NCBI RefSeq assembly: GCF_002221505.1
Contig: NZ_CP011038.1
Coordinates: 1-64,000, forward strand
DNA from: Pseudoalteromonas nigrifaciens
GTDB taxonomy: Bacteria > Pseudomonadota > Gammaproteobacteria > Enterobacterales > Alteromonadaceae
Length of the DNA stretch: 64,000 bases
Reading direction: 5' to 3'
A model generated the notes under the pieces. The model was given only the letters and a program-made list of their open reading frames with translations, had not been told where the DNA came from and did not search any database. How positions within the stretch are numbered: the first letter of the stretch is position 1; every line of letters starts with the position of its first letter. Shown here one piece after another: positions 8,381-16,549 of this stretch. The position numbers were made by a program, and so were the translations under genes.

Positions 8381-8658
8381 GTAGCAAGTACAACAGAACT
8401 GATGGGCGATATGTTGAGTTTTTATTCAGGCCAATTTATGAAGTAAATACAGCTATTGCTTATGGCATTGGAGCTATAACGACACCATTCATGACTTTAG
8501 GATCATTTCAACCAGGAGTAACAATTTCATTTGGAATAGCTGGCATTCTCGCTGGTGGAAGTTATTTATACGCAAGAAAGGCTACGCCATTAATACAGCG
8601 ACAACAGAATCAGGTTATTAACGAATTTAAAAGGCAAAATCTTAACGAAGAAAAATAA
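8377..8658 (+). pseudogene. N-terminal stub of a TraD-type conjugative coupling protein
   Basis: 93 residues starting at a GTG preceded by AAAGAGG. The start (SSKYNRTDGRYVEFLFRPIYE) followed by two hydrophobic helices (about 28-45 and 48-66) and a basic stretch (RKATPLIQRQQNQV) is the layout of the membrane anchor that opens SXT/TOL-type TraD coupling proteins. The ATPase part, about 500 or more residues, is missing and the frame ends in NLNEEK. It is probably non-functional. It supports the idea that 5.5-8.7 kb is a decayed conjugative element. Confidence 0.6.
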
Positions 8659-9207
8659 TATACATTGCTAAGCAATAGAAAAACAAAAACCGACACAAAA
8701 GTAGGTTCTAGGAAGGTTTTATATCTATGTAATGTTGTAAGCAACCAGCGCCAACTGGTAAGTCCCACCAAATCTAGGACTAGCTTATAACTACATAAAT
8801 ATAAGGTCAAGGGCTTTTTTGGCCAAAATTTAAGTTGCAGGGTTTTCGTGCGATTTTACTTTTAAGATGAAGTAGGAAAACGTCTGAAAATGGCTATTTG
8901 AGACAGAATTTACCAGTTAAAACCTGAGATGGAAATGTGAAAAAATTCACTTCTTTATAATCGTTTACCAGCAAAATAGTGATGTAAAAGTAAATCCTCA
9001 ATGCCTACACAGCGACCAAAATGTAGCAGCTAAAGGTTGTTTTCTTTTTAAACGAATGTCGTTATTGTAGAATACATCTAATATAAGGATATATCGTAAG
9101 CGTCCGAGCAACGACACTTAGTAGATTGGATTTAATTAATAGAAAATACCGTCAGTTTCTACAGGAAGTATTATGTAAAAAAGAACCCTTAATGACTGGC
9201 AAAAATT
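8659..9207. other. gene-free stretch
   Basis: No coding region could be supported on either strand. The stretch is AT-rich. Near 8818 GGGCTTTTTTGG could be a weak transcription end for the preceding fragment. Nothing else was recognised. Confidence 0.4.
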
Positions 9208-9432
9208 GGGGCTAGTTGCCCATCCCCTCGAAATTAACCTTAAGCCTATTTTTTAAACAGTAATTTAAGAGGTAAACAATTCTCAAAAGGTTTACATAAT
9301 GATTTTGGCTGTAAATACCTATCAAAAGTGCTCTCATAATGGATTTATCAAAACGTTTTAGATTTTTTGATCTTTACTTGAAGTTAGGGGGGCGCAAAGT
9401 TTTTCAAGTTAGTTGTCGCATCAAGTTAAATT

Positions 9433-10524
9433 TTATGCCGCCCGCATTGCTTCTTTTTTTTCTGGATTTAAATTTACTTCATTGATCATTGTCCAATCTC
9501 GAGATTTTCCTGACCAACGACTTGGGTTCTGTAATTTCGCCATTTCATTTACCTGATGACGTTTCGCTAGTATCGCTTTATCTAATCCTAAATGACGCTG
9601 GTTTGGCGTGACAAATTTAATACCGCTGTGCAAGTGCTCATCGTTGTACCAATCTACAAATCCGCTAACCCACTTTCTTGCGCTACCCATACTTTCAAAG
9701 GCTTTTTCAGGGTATTCCGGGCGATACTTTAATGTCTTAAATAGCGATTCAGAATAAGGATTATCATTACTCACAGACGGTCGGCTAAATGAAGGAACAA
9801 TACCTAATTCCTGCAATGTTGCCAATAACGTTGCCCCTTTCATTGGACTGCCATTATCCGAGTGCAACGTGACTTGATCTGGCTTTACCTGCTCTCGCCT
9901 GCAAATATCTATCATTAAATCAGCCGCCAGTGTGCTTAGCTGTGTGTCATGAACCTGCCAACCAACTATTTTTCGACTATAAATATCCATCACTAAATAT
10001 AAGTATAAAAACTGACCTTTAACCGCTGTTGGCAAATATGTGATATCCCATGTATAAATTTCGTTTACACGTGTTGCCTTGAGCGCTTTTGGCTTTTTTA
10101 TCTTTTTATTTGGTTTAACTTTTTCTCTGTGTGTTAATAATTTATGTGATTTCATAACACGATAAAACGAGCTTTCTGATGCTATCCACACACCTTTATC
10201 TAATAGTTTAGGGACTATCTTGCTGGGTGGTAAATGTCCGTATTCTATTGAATTTACTGTCTTAATAATACGCTGTTGCTCTAATTCAGTTAGCCTGTTA
10301 GGTGGTCGCTTTATCGTACTCGTTCGCTTATCTGTCATATCATCAGCTTCAATCCAGCGTTGAATTGTTCTTGCCGTTAGACCAAGTAACTCACATGCTT
10401 TTGCTTGCCTAGCTCCTGATTTCTGCGCGTCTGTAATGAGCTTTATCAATTCATGACGTTCAGTTGAGTGGGTTAATCGTCCTCGTTGAAACCCCAAAGC
10501 GCATCTGCTTTTTTTTGAGTACAA
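9433..10524 (-). CDS. IS3-family transposase OrfB
   Basis: Catalytic half of the OrfAB transposase, 363 residues in its own frame. It has a helix-turn-helix (KACELLGLTARTIQRW) and then an rve-type DDE core: YTWDITYLP (first Asp), LHSDNGSPM (second Asp) and SESLFKTLKYRPEYP (Glu). It overlaps orfA. On the minus strand the overlap contains an A8 run followed by G, giving an A AAA AAG slippery site for the -1 shift that makes OrfAB in IS3 elements. The product closely resembles that of copy 2 at 49,851. Confidence 0.93.
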   Translation of the reverse strand: MYSKKSRCALGFQRGRLTHSTERHELIKLITDAQKSGARQAKACELLGLTARTIQRWIEADDMTDKRTSTIKRPPNRLTELEQQRIIKTVNSIEYGHLPPSKIVPKLLDKGVWIASESSFYRVMKSHKLLTHREKVKPNKKIKKPKALKATRVNEIYTWDITYLPTAVKGQFLYLYLVMDIYSRKIVGWQVHDTQLSTLAADLMIDICRREQVKPDQVTLHSDNGSPMKGATLLATLQELGIVPSFSRPSVSNDNPYSESLFKTLKYRPEYPEKAFESMGSARKWVSGFVDWYNDEHLHSGIKFVTPNQRHLGLDKAILAKRHQVNEMAKLQNPSRWSGKSRDWTMINEVNLNPEKKEAMRAA

Positions 10525-10978
10525 GTAAGGCGGCTGTTTCTGCTAACGCTTTGTCTTTACGATTAAGCTCTTTTTGAAGCTGCTTAATTTCTTGTCTGAG
10601 CTGTTTACTGTCTGATTTTACGGGCTTCGTTGAAGGCCCTTTAGCAAAATCTTGCTTCCATTGTTTAATATGATGTGGGTAAAGCCCCTTAGCACGGCAA
10701 TATTCATTAAGAGCTGCTTCATCTAAACTAGCACATTCAATAATGGCGTTAAGCCTTTCTTCTAAGCTCCAGTCATGAGGGCGTTTTTCTGTTGTCATGT
10801 GACTACCATTATTTTTAGTTTCAAGTTCATGGTTTTTAGCAAGCGCGATCCATCGTTGTAAGGTTGAATAACCGATACCTAAATCAAGCGCAATATCTTC
10901 TAAGCGAACATCATCACATTGAGATAATGCTTTTTCAACAGCTTGAACTTTAAATTCATGTGTAAATCGACGTCTCAT
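10460..10978 (-). CDS. IS3-family OrfA
   Basis: 172 residues. DNA-binding part of the IS3 transposase with two helix-turn-helix segments (DVRLEDIALDLGIGYSTLQRW near 22-42, and LDEAALNEYCRAKGLYPHHIKQW near 90-112) and a C-terminal leucine-zipper-like stretch (QLRQEIKQLQKELNRKDKAL). Start ATG at 10978. It ends inside orfB, in the arrangement used for programmed -1 frameshifting. Confidence 0.9.
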   Translation of the reverse strand: MRRRFTHEFKVQAVEKALSQCDDVRLEDIALDLGIGYSTLQRWIALAKNHELETKNNGSHMTTEKRPHDWSLEERLNAIIECASLDEAALNEYCRAKGLYPHHIKQWKQDFAKGPSTKPVKSDSKQLRQEIKQLQKELNRKDKALAETAALLVLKKKQMRFGVSTRTINPLN

Positions 10979-11163
10979 TTTATCTGCCTCTATTAAAAGT
11001 TAGAAGCGACAACTATCCTGACACAGTGGGACTTACATCAACTGAGGTTCATATCGAGGGGATGGGCGCAAAACCCCGAGTTGCTACGAAAAGGTAAATT
11101 ATTAATGACCACTACAAAGCGACCTCTTGGTATAATTGTCTGTGTTAGCCAATTGTATTTGCA

Positions 11164-12066
11164 CTACCGAGCTGAAAACACCTCAATCGTTACCCCACCA
11201 AAGGAGCCGATAACTTCTGATACCGCTTTGTCTGATCGTATTTTTCTTTGTGATTTAGCATCAAAATCAGTTAAAGCTTTAAGCTTAAGCTCATTACTTT
11301 GAATTATGATTATAGGCATTGGTGCTGTTACTGTTTTTATTCCAGCATCAAAGCGTATATTTGCTGCCGGTTGTACGCGAACCTGCCGGCGTATCCTAAG
11401 CAGCTCCCCAGGAGTTTGCTTAATTCTATTAATCAATTGCTCAAGAGGTACGCGGTATTCAGGCCCCGATCTATCAAATTCCTCTTCAATTTTAAGTAAA
11501 AGGTCTTTTTTAACCGGCTTTGATAGCGAGTCCTTTCTTTGCCAGGCAAAGCGAATTGATTGAATGTTTTGCTCTGAATAACACCGAATATGCCTATATA
11601 GGTGCATAGTCATAATACCAGGGCACTCTGCGCGAAGCGCTTCAAACCGGTCTTGCCTTGTTTCATACGTTTGAATGATATGGTTTTCGATATCCGTTTT
11701 TGCCGCGTTTATTTTATCCACCAGCTCAGGGATAGTAATGCTTGTTGGGTTTTGGGCAGGGGAGAGCCAAATAACGCCGACAGTGCGCCGCGCTGATTTT
11801 TGTGAATAGCCTGGTTGAATGTAAAGGTCTTGGTAGCAGGAAGCCGCGAGTTCAACAGCCTTATGTCCGGTATGTTCTTCTGCTGCAATATATTTAACCG
11901 GTTCGCTTTCCATTCCCTTTGAGGTGCAGGGTAGTGGGTAGGCAAGGGCGGCCAATGGTTGCGTATGTGTGAGGATTGTATTGAGAGAACGGATATTGTT
12001 TTTCAGCTCATCAAATCGATCAGTAATAAAATGCATAGTATGGTTCATTATTTGTTGTGAAAGCAC
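11164..12066 (-). CDS. tus: Tus-like DNA replication terminus site-binding protein
   Basis: Tus binds Ter sites and blocks replication forks from one side. The protein has 300 residues, close to the 309 of E. coli Tus. Conserved stretches are seen around residues 140-175 (PGIMTMHLYRHIRC, then SIRFAWQRKDSL, where E. coli has PGLITLNAYRTLTV and TLRFGWANKHII) and 225-255 (RQVRVQPAANIRFDAG, then TAPMPIIII; E. coli has RPVKVQPIARVWYKG). The start could be GTG at 12066 or ATG at 12048 or 12036; none has a clear ribosome binding site. An inverted 16-base repeat lies 24 bases upstream, as TerB overlaps the tus promoter in E. coli. Its presence 9 kb from parAB suggests that the replicon terminus is here. 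Confidence 0.85.
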   Translation of the reverse strand: MLSQQIMNHTMHFITDRFDELKNNIRSLNTILTHTQPLAALAYPLPCTSKGMESEPVKYIAAEEHTGHKAVELAASCYQDLYIQPGYSQKSARRTVGVIWLSPAQNPTSITIPELVDKINAAKTDIENHIIQTYETRQDRFEALRAECPGIMTMHLYRHIRCYSEQNIQSIRFAWQRKDSLSKPVKKDLLLKIEEEFDRSGPEYRVPLEQLINRIKQTPGELLRIRRQVRVQPAANIRFDAGIKTVTAPMPIIIIQSNELKLKALTDFDAKSQRKIRSDKAVSEVIGSFGGVTIEVFSAR

Positions 12067-12089
12067 AGAGTACAGTTAATAGCCTAAGA

Positions 12090-12105
12090 CTAGACCATCA
12101 TGCAA
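12090..12105 (+). promoter_or_regulatory. candidate Ter site or tus operator, copy 1
   Basis: CTAGACCATCATGCAA, directly upstream of the tus-like gene. The identical sequence is repeated in inverse orientation at 12,286-12,301. It does not match the E. coli Ter consensus closely, so the Ter role is an inference from position and pairing. Confidence 0.4.
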
Positions 12106-12187
12106 TATAATGGAAGTTAACCATGTAGTTCTTTTAATATTAACTTTTGTGGTACTGCTTTGGCTGGCCCCGCCCTGAGATTAGGAT

Positions 12188-12216
12188 GAGAAAGAGAGAG
12201 AAAAAGAGAGAAAAAA
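12188..12216 (+). other. 29-base polypurine run between the inverted repeats
   Basis: An uninterrupted run of A and G (GAGAAAGAGAGAGAAAAAGA, then more of the same). Such tracts can form unusual helices and slow replication. It lies between the two inverted 16-base repeats. Confidence 0.4.
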
Positions 12217-12257
12217 TAGAAAAGGCAATGAGGTTGGCTGAGAAGGAGTTCGGGGTT

Positions 12258-12282
12258 AAGGGTTTGTTTATTACAAACCCTT
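12258..12282. terminator. hairpin between tus-like gene and the 179-residue gene
   Basis: Perfect 10-base arms AAGGGTTTGT and ACAAACCCTT around a 5-base loop, followed on the plus strand by ATTTT. It lies downstream of the minus-strand gene at 12,330-12,869 but has no T run in that direction. Confidence 0.45.
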
Positions 12283-12285
12283 ATT

Positions 12286-12301
12286 TTGCATGATGGTCTA
12301 G
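12286..12301 (-). promoter_or_regulatory. candidate Ter site, copy 2 (inverted)
   Basis: TTGCATGATGGTCTAG, the exact reverse complement of 12,090-12,105. It also forms a hairpin with a flanking ATCATGCA (12,305-12,312). Two oppositely oriented copies are what a fork trap would need. Confidence 0.4.
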
Positions 12302-12329
12302 CCTATCATGCATTGGAAAGTGTGCCGCT

Positions 12330-12869
12330 TTATCTAATATCAGATTGTTTTTTTCTTTGCTTTACGTACTCTAATATTTCCTTTATTGGCACTACTTTTC
12401 GCTTTTTTTCCTTGGTAGAAAATATAAATATCACAATGAATCCGACTATTAGCAACGCGTAGGCAGCTACATCACTCTTAGTTTTAAAGTTTAAATATAA
12501 AGACAATAAGCCTCCAACAATAAACCAGATCATAAAGTACATGAAGGTTCTTATGTTATAGAGCGTACTTATTGCTGTTAAATCACCCTTGAGCTCAATA
12601 TCAGGTATGTGATCATATTTACCGTTTTCAGTAGTTATGCCAACAATTGTTCGCTTCAAGTTTTTACCATCTTTAACTTCCAAATAATCAAGTTCAAACT
12701 CTTTGCCAACCCCATCAACCAAATGTCGATTTATTACATCAGGCACTTGCACATTACCGTACCTTACGCTGTCTATCTCCAAATAATCATATATATTTAG
12801 CGTTGTTTTATTCGTTTTAAAGGTGTGACTTACTGTTATATCCGTTAATTTACCTTTTAATTTTTGCAT
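12330..12869 (-). CDS. unknown protein with two C-terminal membrane helices
   Basis: 179 residues, not recognised. The first 105 residues are soluble and beta-rich in appearance. Two hydrophobic helices follow at about 108-128 and 134-151 and then a strongly basic tail (KEKKRKVV, KQRKKQ). By the positive-inside rule the tail would be cytoplasmic. Neighbours on the same strand are the DUF2726 gene upstream and the tus-like gene downstream, but gaps of 64 and 263 bases argue against tight coupling. Confidence 0.7.
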   Translation of the reverse strand: MQKLKGKLTDITVSHTFKTNKTTLNIYDYLEIDSVRYGNVQVPDVINRHLVDGVGKEFELDYLEVKDGKNLKRTIVGITTENGKYDHIPDIELKGDLTAISTLYNIRTFMYFMIWFIVGGLLSLYLNFKTKSDVAAYALLIVGFIVIFIFSTKEKKRKVVPIKEILEYVKQRKKQSDIR

Positions 12870-12933
12870 TCAAATTCCCTTATTTTTAGTGCGCGATTGT
12901 CGCTATGAATAATCCTATTGCTTACCTTAACAG

Positions 12934-13704
12934 TTATTTCATTTTAAATAGCGGTACATTTTCTTCTATCCATTTAAAATGAGCCGGATAGCGGCCTTTT
13001 TCTATAAACTCCCCACCATTTCTCAACCCTTTTTCGGTTAGCTGATGCGTACCGTTGATTTCTGTTAAATACCCATACTCAACCATTTTATCCAAGAACT
13101 CCGAAGTTTTGAGTCCGTGCTTTTTCGCTAACTTTGATGAAGTTAGGCGCTCACTGTTGATTAGCTCTAGCTTGTTACAGGTAGGCGTACCAACGTCTTC
13201 GCTTACAGATAGGCTGTTGGTTGCCTCAAGAATTGCGTTTCGTACTGCCTCAATTTGATAGCTTTTTTGGGCCTTGAATCTAACCAACTTTAAATCAGCT
13301 CCCTGGCAGGCATTGTTTAAAAACAAATCTCTTTCTTGGGCTCTTTTGCTATTATGTGACTTATCATCGAGCTCTATTACACAAATAACTTCCATTGTAC
13401 TCATGTTACATAGTACAAAATCAAAATGCTTAGCTGCTATCTTATTAAAAGCAGTTTGCCAAGATGAACGCTGCTTAGTAGCTTTAGTTTTAAGAACATC
13501 TGCTACTCTAACTTTACCGTAAATACGGTAGTTATTAGAAATGGCTTGCTCTAAAACCCCAAGGAAAGAGCGCTCAGCTGGCGTAAATAAAGGGCCTATT
13601 TTGGTGTAGTCAGGGCTGCCAGAGCCGGTCTTTTCGATCCCAGAAAGTGCTATTGCAATAAAAACAAATACAGCAATAATAAAAACAATCAATGTTAAGC
13701 TCAT
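12934..13704 (-). CDS. DUF2726 domain protein, membrane-anchored
   Basis: 256 residues. A single hydrophobic helix at residues 3-22 is followed by a DUF2726-type domain: PLFTPAERSFLGVLEQA near 38-54, GKVRVADVL near 62-70, then FDFVLCN and VICVIELDDKSH near 94-115. The family has a restriction-endonuclease-like fold in predictions, and the D...E-x-D-K pattern here fits a nuclease-type core. The C-terminal 80 residues look like a winged helix (SKLAKKHGLKTSEFLDKMVEYGYL). No substrate is known. Confidence 0.75.
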   Translation of the reverse strand: MSLTLIVFIIAVFVFIAIALSGIEKTGSGSPDYTKIGPLFTPAERSFLGVLEQAISNNYRIYGKVRVADVLKTKATKQRSSWQTAFNKIAAKHFDFVLCNMSTMEVICVIELDDKSHNSKRAQERDLFLNNACQGADLKLVRFKAQKSYQIEAVRNAILEATNSLSVSEDVGTPTCNKLELINSERLTSSKLAKKHGLKTSEFLDKMVEYGYLTEINGTHQLTEKGLRNGGEFIEKGRYPAHFKWIEENVPLFKMK

Positions 13705-13757
13705 ACGGTTATACCCCCTTTTATTAATATAGGCTAAAGTGATTATCCATCATTTCT

Positions 13758-13790
13758 AAGGTTAATAGGAGGGGATGGGCAACAAACCCC
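13758..13790 (+). repeat. element C: partial copy of the GAGGGGATGGGC repeat end
   Basis: AAGGTTAAT, then AGGAGGGGATGGGC and an AACAAACCCC tail: the same as the right end of element B (16,699-16,732) except for two or three bases. No left half is present. The ATG inside it is the start codon of the following gene, with GGAGGGG as the ribosome binding site. Confidence 0.6.
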
Positions 13791-14020
13791 TAATTGAAAA
13801 GTATAAATTTAAAAGTGGCAAAGAAAAGCTGCTTATGTTGGTCGCTCTAGCTGCTGCCGCTTATGGCCTTTTAGGTTTGACCAGAGAATATCAAGAAGGT
13901 GGGATTAGCTTGTATATAATCCCTGCTTTTATTGCCATTGCGATCGGAGCGTGGAGCCTAACCAAGCTGCTGAATAAACCGATAGAAATTGATAAAGATA
14001 AAAACAAAGAAAATAAGTAA
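13775..14020 (+). CDS. small unknown membrane protein
   Basis: 81 residues with two hydrophobic helices (about 19-36 and 46-65) and a charged lysine-rich C-terminus. It begins MGNKPL, read from the end of the repeat element. The Shine-Dalgarno and the start codon are both part of the repeat, which suggests the coding part was joined to it by recombination. Function unknown. Confidence 0.6.
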   Translation: MGNKPLIEKYKFKSGKEKLLMLVALAAAAYGLLGLTREYQEGGISLYIIPAFIAIAIGAWSLTKLLNKPIEIDKDKNKENK

Positions 14021-14131
14021 CAGTGTTAAATAGTAGTACCCTCCTAAAGTAAGTAAACCAAAGCCTAATTTTTTAATTGGGCTTTTTTCAACTACACAGT
14101 TAGCGCAATAATAATGTAGAGAGTAATAATT

Positions 14132-14559
14132 GTGAAAATAACAAAGTATACATATATAGGTTTGGCTTTAAGTGCCTTGCTAAGCGGTTGTCACTCAAGC
14201 GACAGTGATATTTACGCATGGTGATTTAAACAACCAACAGGTGACTTTCACAAAGCGCGTGTCACATTTAGTGGAGTTTGAGTTCGATTCATCTGAGTTA
14301 CCATTCAATGCTGCAGAGGTTGTTGAGCCGCATGCTCGCTACCTTATAGCCAATCCAGATAATAAAGGTAGCGATCCAAGGTAACGCGTCTAGTGAAGGC
14401 GGTAGGGGTTACAACTACAATTTGGGTAAAGAAAGAGCAAACGCAGTCAAGGGGCTTTTTTTAGAGCTTGGTGTAGATGAGAAGCAACTAGTTGTACTTT
14501 CAGTAGGTGAGCGACACAACAACTTCATTCCCAAAAGAACCGTAATGCAAGGTTATTAG
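14132..14559 (+). pseudogene. OmpA/Pal-type lipoprotein, broken by frameshifts
   Basis: GTG at 14132 starts a lipoprotein signal with the lipobox LLSGC. The frame stops 31 codons in (TGA near 14222). It then reads on in another frame with the OmpA C-terminal peptidoglycan-binding domain (VEFEFDSSELPFNAAEV, then ARYLIANPDNK), shifts again near 14370-14385, and finishes with SSEGGRGYNYNLGKERANAV and a final MQGY. At least two indels separate the pieces, so it is a decayed Pal-like gene. Confidence 0.75.
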
Positions 14560-14632
14560 AGCGTCTTTTTGCTGCACGGAGTGGGTGGTTTTGAGATAAT
14601 CACCCCATGACTAAAGCCAAAGAGTATTTTTA

Positions 14633-16504
14633 ATGCTGATTAAACAGCAAGTAGTTTTTCAATATAAATCCACTAAAAATAAGTATTTTTTTTATATTTT
14701 AATGGTTTTATTTTATTTGTGGTTAGAGGTTTCTTTTAATTACTTTGTAGTATCAACCGCTTCCGATCTTGCTGTCACAACTGACGAATTGAAATTTATA
14801 GAGCTGTTTGGCCGATTTCTAAGTTGCATTGGTTGCTTGGTATTGCTGTCTCGAAGAATTAAACCAAGTGGGAGCGCGGCTAAATATTGTGCTAAGTTTT
14901 TTATTATGGCCGCACTCGCTATCCCTACCGTTTATTTTGGACAAAAATTACTAATAGATACTTTAAGTAGTATGGCTAGCGGCGATGATCGTATGAAAGC
15001 CGTGCAAAGTGATTTGGTCAAAGGCTCCTTTATAGTTGCCGGTACTCCCCTTAACATTACCAAGAAAATCAATGCGGCATTGTTGCCAGCTTTTTATTAT
15101 TCTAACTCCACTCCTTTTGTCTTGAGTGACATGCACTTAACTGAAATTACAAAGCAAAAGCAATCAAAGCTTTTAAGCAAAATGTATAGTCAATTTAGTG
15201 GCCTGAATAGTAAGCTTGATGAAAAATACCAGCAGTATGTAGAGCTTAACAAAAGTGTTGATCAACTAAATGTAGCTTATGATGAAAAAATCAACAAAAC
15301 CAAAGCGGCGGTTGATACATACTGGGAAAAATTAAAATTAACAGAAAATAAGGCATGGGAAACTTACCGCGCTACAATAAAAGAAATTAGTAATGAAAAG
15401 TTAGATGCTGATTTAATGAATAAGTTAGACAGTGGTTTTAGGTCATATCGGCATGGCGGCTCGTATTCTTTTTTTAAAAAATACGAGCATTTCACCAAGG
15501 AAACGGTGTTAAAAGGGACAACTCCACAAGACTGGCAAAATGGTATTTATTTGCCCCCAAAGATATGGGGAGGTGTTGATGTGGCCGCTGCAAAGCGATT
15601 TTACCATAAGCGGTACAGGGCTTTGTTACGCGAAGCTAAAACAGGTTTTTTTGATGAAATAAAGGATAAGCAAAACTTTATTACTCAAGATAAAGTGAAA
15701 AGCCAAATAAAAGAAAAACTGGCTTCGATAATGACTAACAACATTGATGTAGAGCAGGTAAACATTGATGATAAGCAAGGTTTTGAAAATAGCTTGCTTA
15801 AATCACTATATGAGGCGAAGGAAACCGCGATATTAAAGGGCTCAGGTGGCGTCCCTCTAGGACTTAATAAAGTAGGCTTTGTGGCGTATTCTATTGAACA
15901 GTCACCTTTGAACTTACCATTTACATTAAGCACCAAGCAATCGGCTTTGTTGTTTAGTGACTACTCGCAGGAAAATTTTAACGCTATTGTGGCCACTCCT
16001 GTAACTGAATCAAGTATTGATAATATTATTTCAGCTTTAAACTCTCCCCCCAGTAGTTTTGAAAACCAAAGCGAAAACAGCCAAATAGGAACCAATCATT
16101 TTAAAGCGTTGTTGGTTATACCTTTCGCTATTTCGATAAGTCTCTTCTTGATCATAATGCTTAGTTTTGATTTGTTACTGCATATCAATAGATACAGTCA
16201 AATCAATTTCGCAAAGAGAACCGAATCACGCAAAATATACAATAAGCCCTTTTACTATGCTCAAATGAACCCTAGGGTAGCTTTGCTAATAACTATGCTA
16301 GCTACTTTGTGTCTTATCAGTTATTTGCACTCTGAGTGGCCGGTGAAGTTTGCTTTTGAAAAAGTGTGCAGCTTTGTTATGGCTATTCTTGAAGGCATTT
16401 ATTACATTGGTGAAAGTACAAATGGCTACATCAGCATAAAGGAATTGTTTGAACCATTAATTGAATACTTAGAAGCGTTGGATGATCTTGTTTTTCCAAA
16501 GTAG
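14633..16504 (+). CDS. large unknown membrane protein with central coiled coil
   Basis: 623 residues, not recognised. Hydrophobic helices are seen at about 20-41, 57-73 and 86-104. A long hydrophilic region follows (about 160-490), with coiled-coil character around 170-240 (EKYQQYVELNKSVDQLNVAY). Helices return at about 494-515 and 548-566, with more hydrophobic sequence near the end. The shape suggests a large periplasmic domain held between membrane helices. It stands between repeat elements C and B together with the Pal remnant and may be cargo of that array. Confidence 0.7.
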   Translation: MLIKQQVVFQYKSTKNKYFFYILMVLFYLWLEVSFNYFVVSTASDLAVTTDELKFIELFGRFLSCIGCLVLLSRRIKPSGSAAKYCAKFFIMAALAIPTVYFGQKLLIDTLSSMASGDDRMKAVQSDLVKGSFIVAGTPLNITKKINAALLPAFYYSNSTPFVLSDMHLTEITKQKQSKLLSKMYSQFSGLNSKLDEKYQQYVELNKSVDQLNVAYDEKINKTKAAVDTYWEKLKLTENKAWETYRATIKEISNEKLDADLMNKLDSGFRSYRHGGSYSFFKKYEHFTKETVLKGTTPQDWQNGIYLPPKIWGGVDVAAAKRFYHKRYRALLREAKTGFFDEIKDKQNFITQDKVKSQIKEKLASIMTNNIDVEQVNIDDKQGFENSLLKSLYEAKETAILKGSGGVPLGLNKVGFVAYSIEQSPLNLPFTLSTKQSALLFSDYSQENFNAIVATPVTESSIDNIISALNSPPSSFENQSENSQIGTNHFKALLVIPFAISISLFLIIMLSFDLLLHINRYSQINFAKRTESRKIYNKPFYYAQMNPRVALLITMLATLCLISYLHSEWPVKFAFEKVCSFVMAILEGIYYIGESTNGYISIKELFEPLIEYLEALDDLVFPK

Positions 16505-16549
16505 ATTTTAAATTACATAACAAGTACGTCCAAGACTAATGAAGTACAT

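Larger units (their letters stand above)
9400..11025 (-). mobile_element. IS3-family element, copy 1
   Basis: About 1.63 kb with orfA and orfB on the minus strand. Ends match as inverted repeats through TAGTTGTCGC (9410-9419 and its inverse near 11,005-11,014). A second copy lies at 49,818-51,444, and comparison of the two sets the boundaries to within a few bases. It is inserted in element A. Confidence 0.85.
9208..11077. repeat. element A: terminal-inverted repeat element, split by an IS3-family copy
   Basis: Left end GGGGCTAGTTGCCCATCCCC at 9208, right end ATCGAGGGGATGGGCGCAAA running to CCCC at 11077. The ends are near-perfect inverted copies over about 35 bases. Interior sequence (9400 leftward to 9250) matches the inverse of element B at 16,550-16,732, apart from about 75 extra bases near 9285-9360. 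The IS3-family element (about 9400-11,025) sits inside it. The uninterrupted copy at 16.6 kb shows what the site looked like before. Nature unknown: MITE-like, or a recombination site of the nearby tyrosine recombinase. Confidence 0.6.

Noticed and set aside
11299..11945. Several plus- and minus-strand open frames overlapping the tus-like gene
   Set aside because: They are shadows; only the 300-residue minus-strand frame has family similarity.
12067..12329. E. coli-type Ter consensus
   Set aside because: No close match to the E. coli 23-base Ter sequence was found by eye; only the inverted 16-base repeats remain as candidates.
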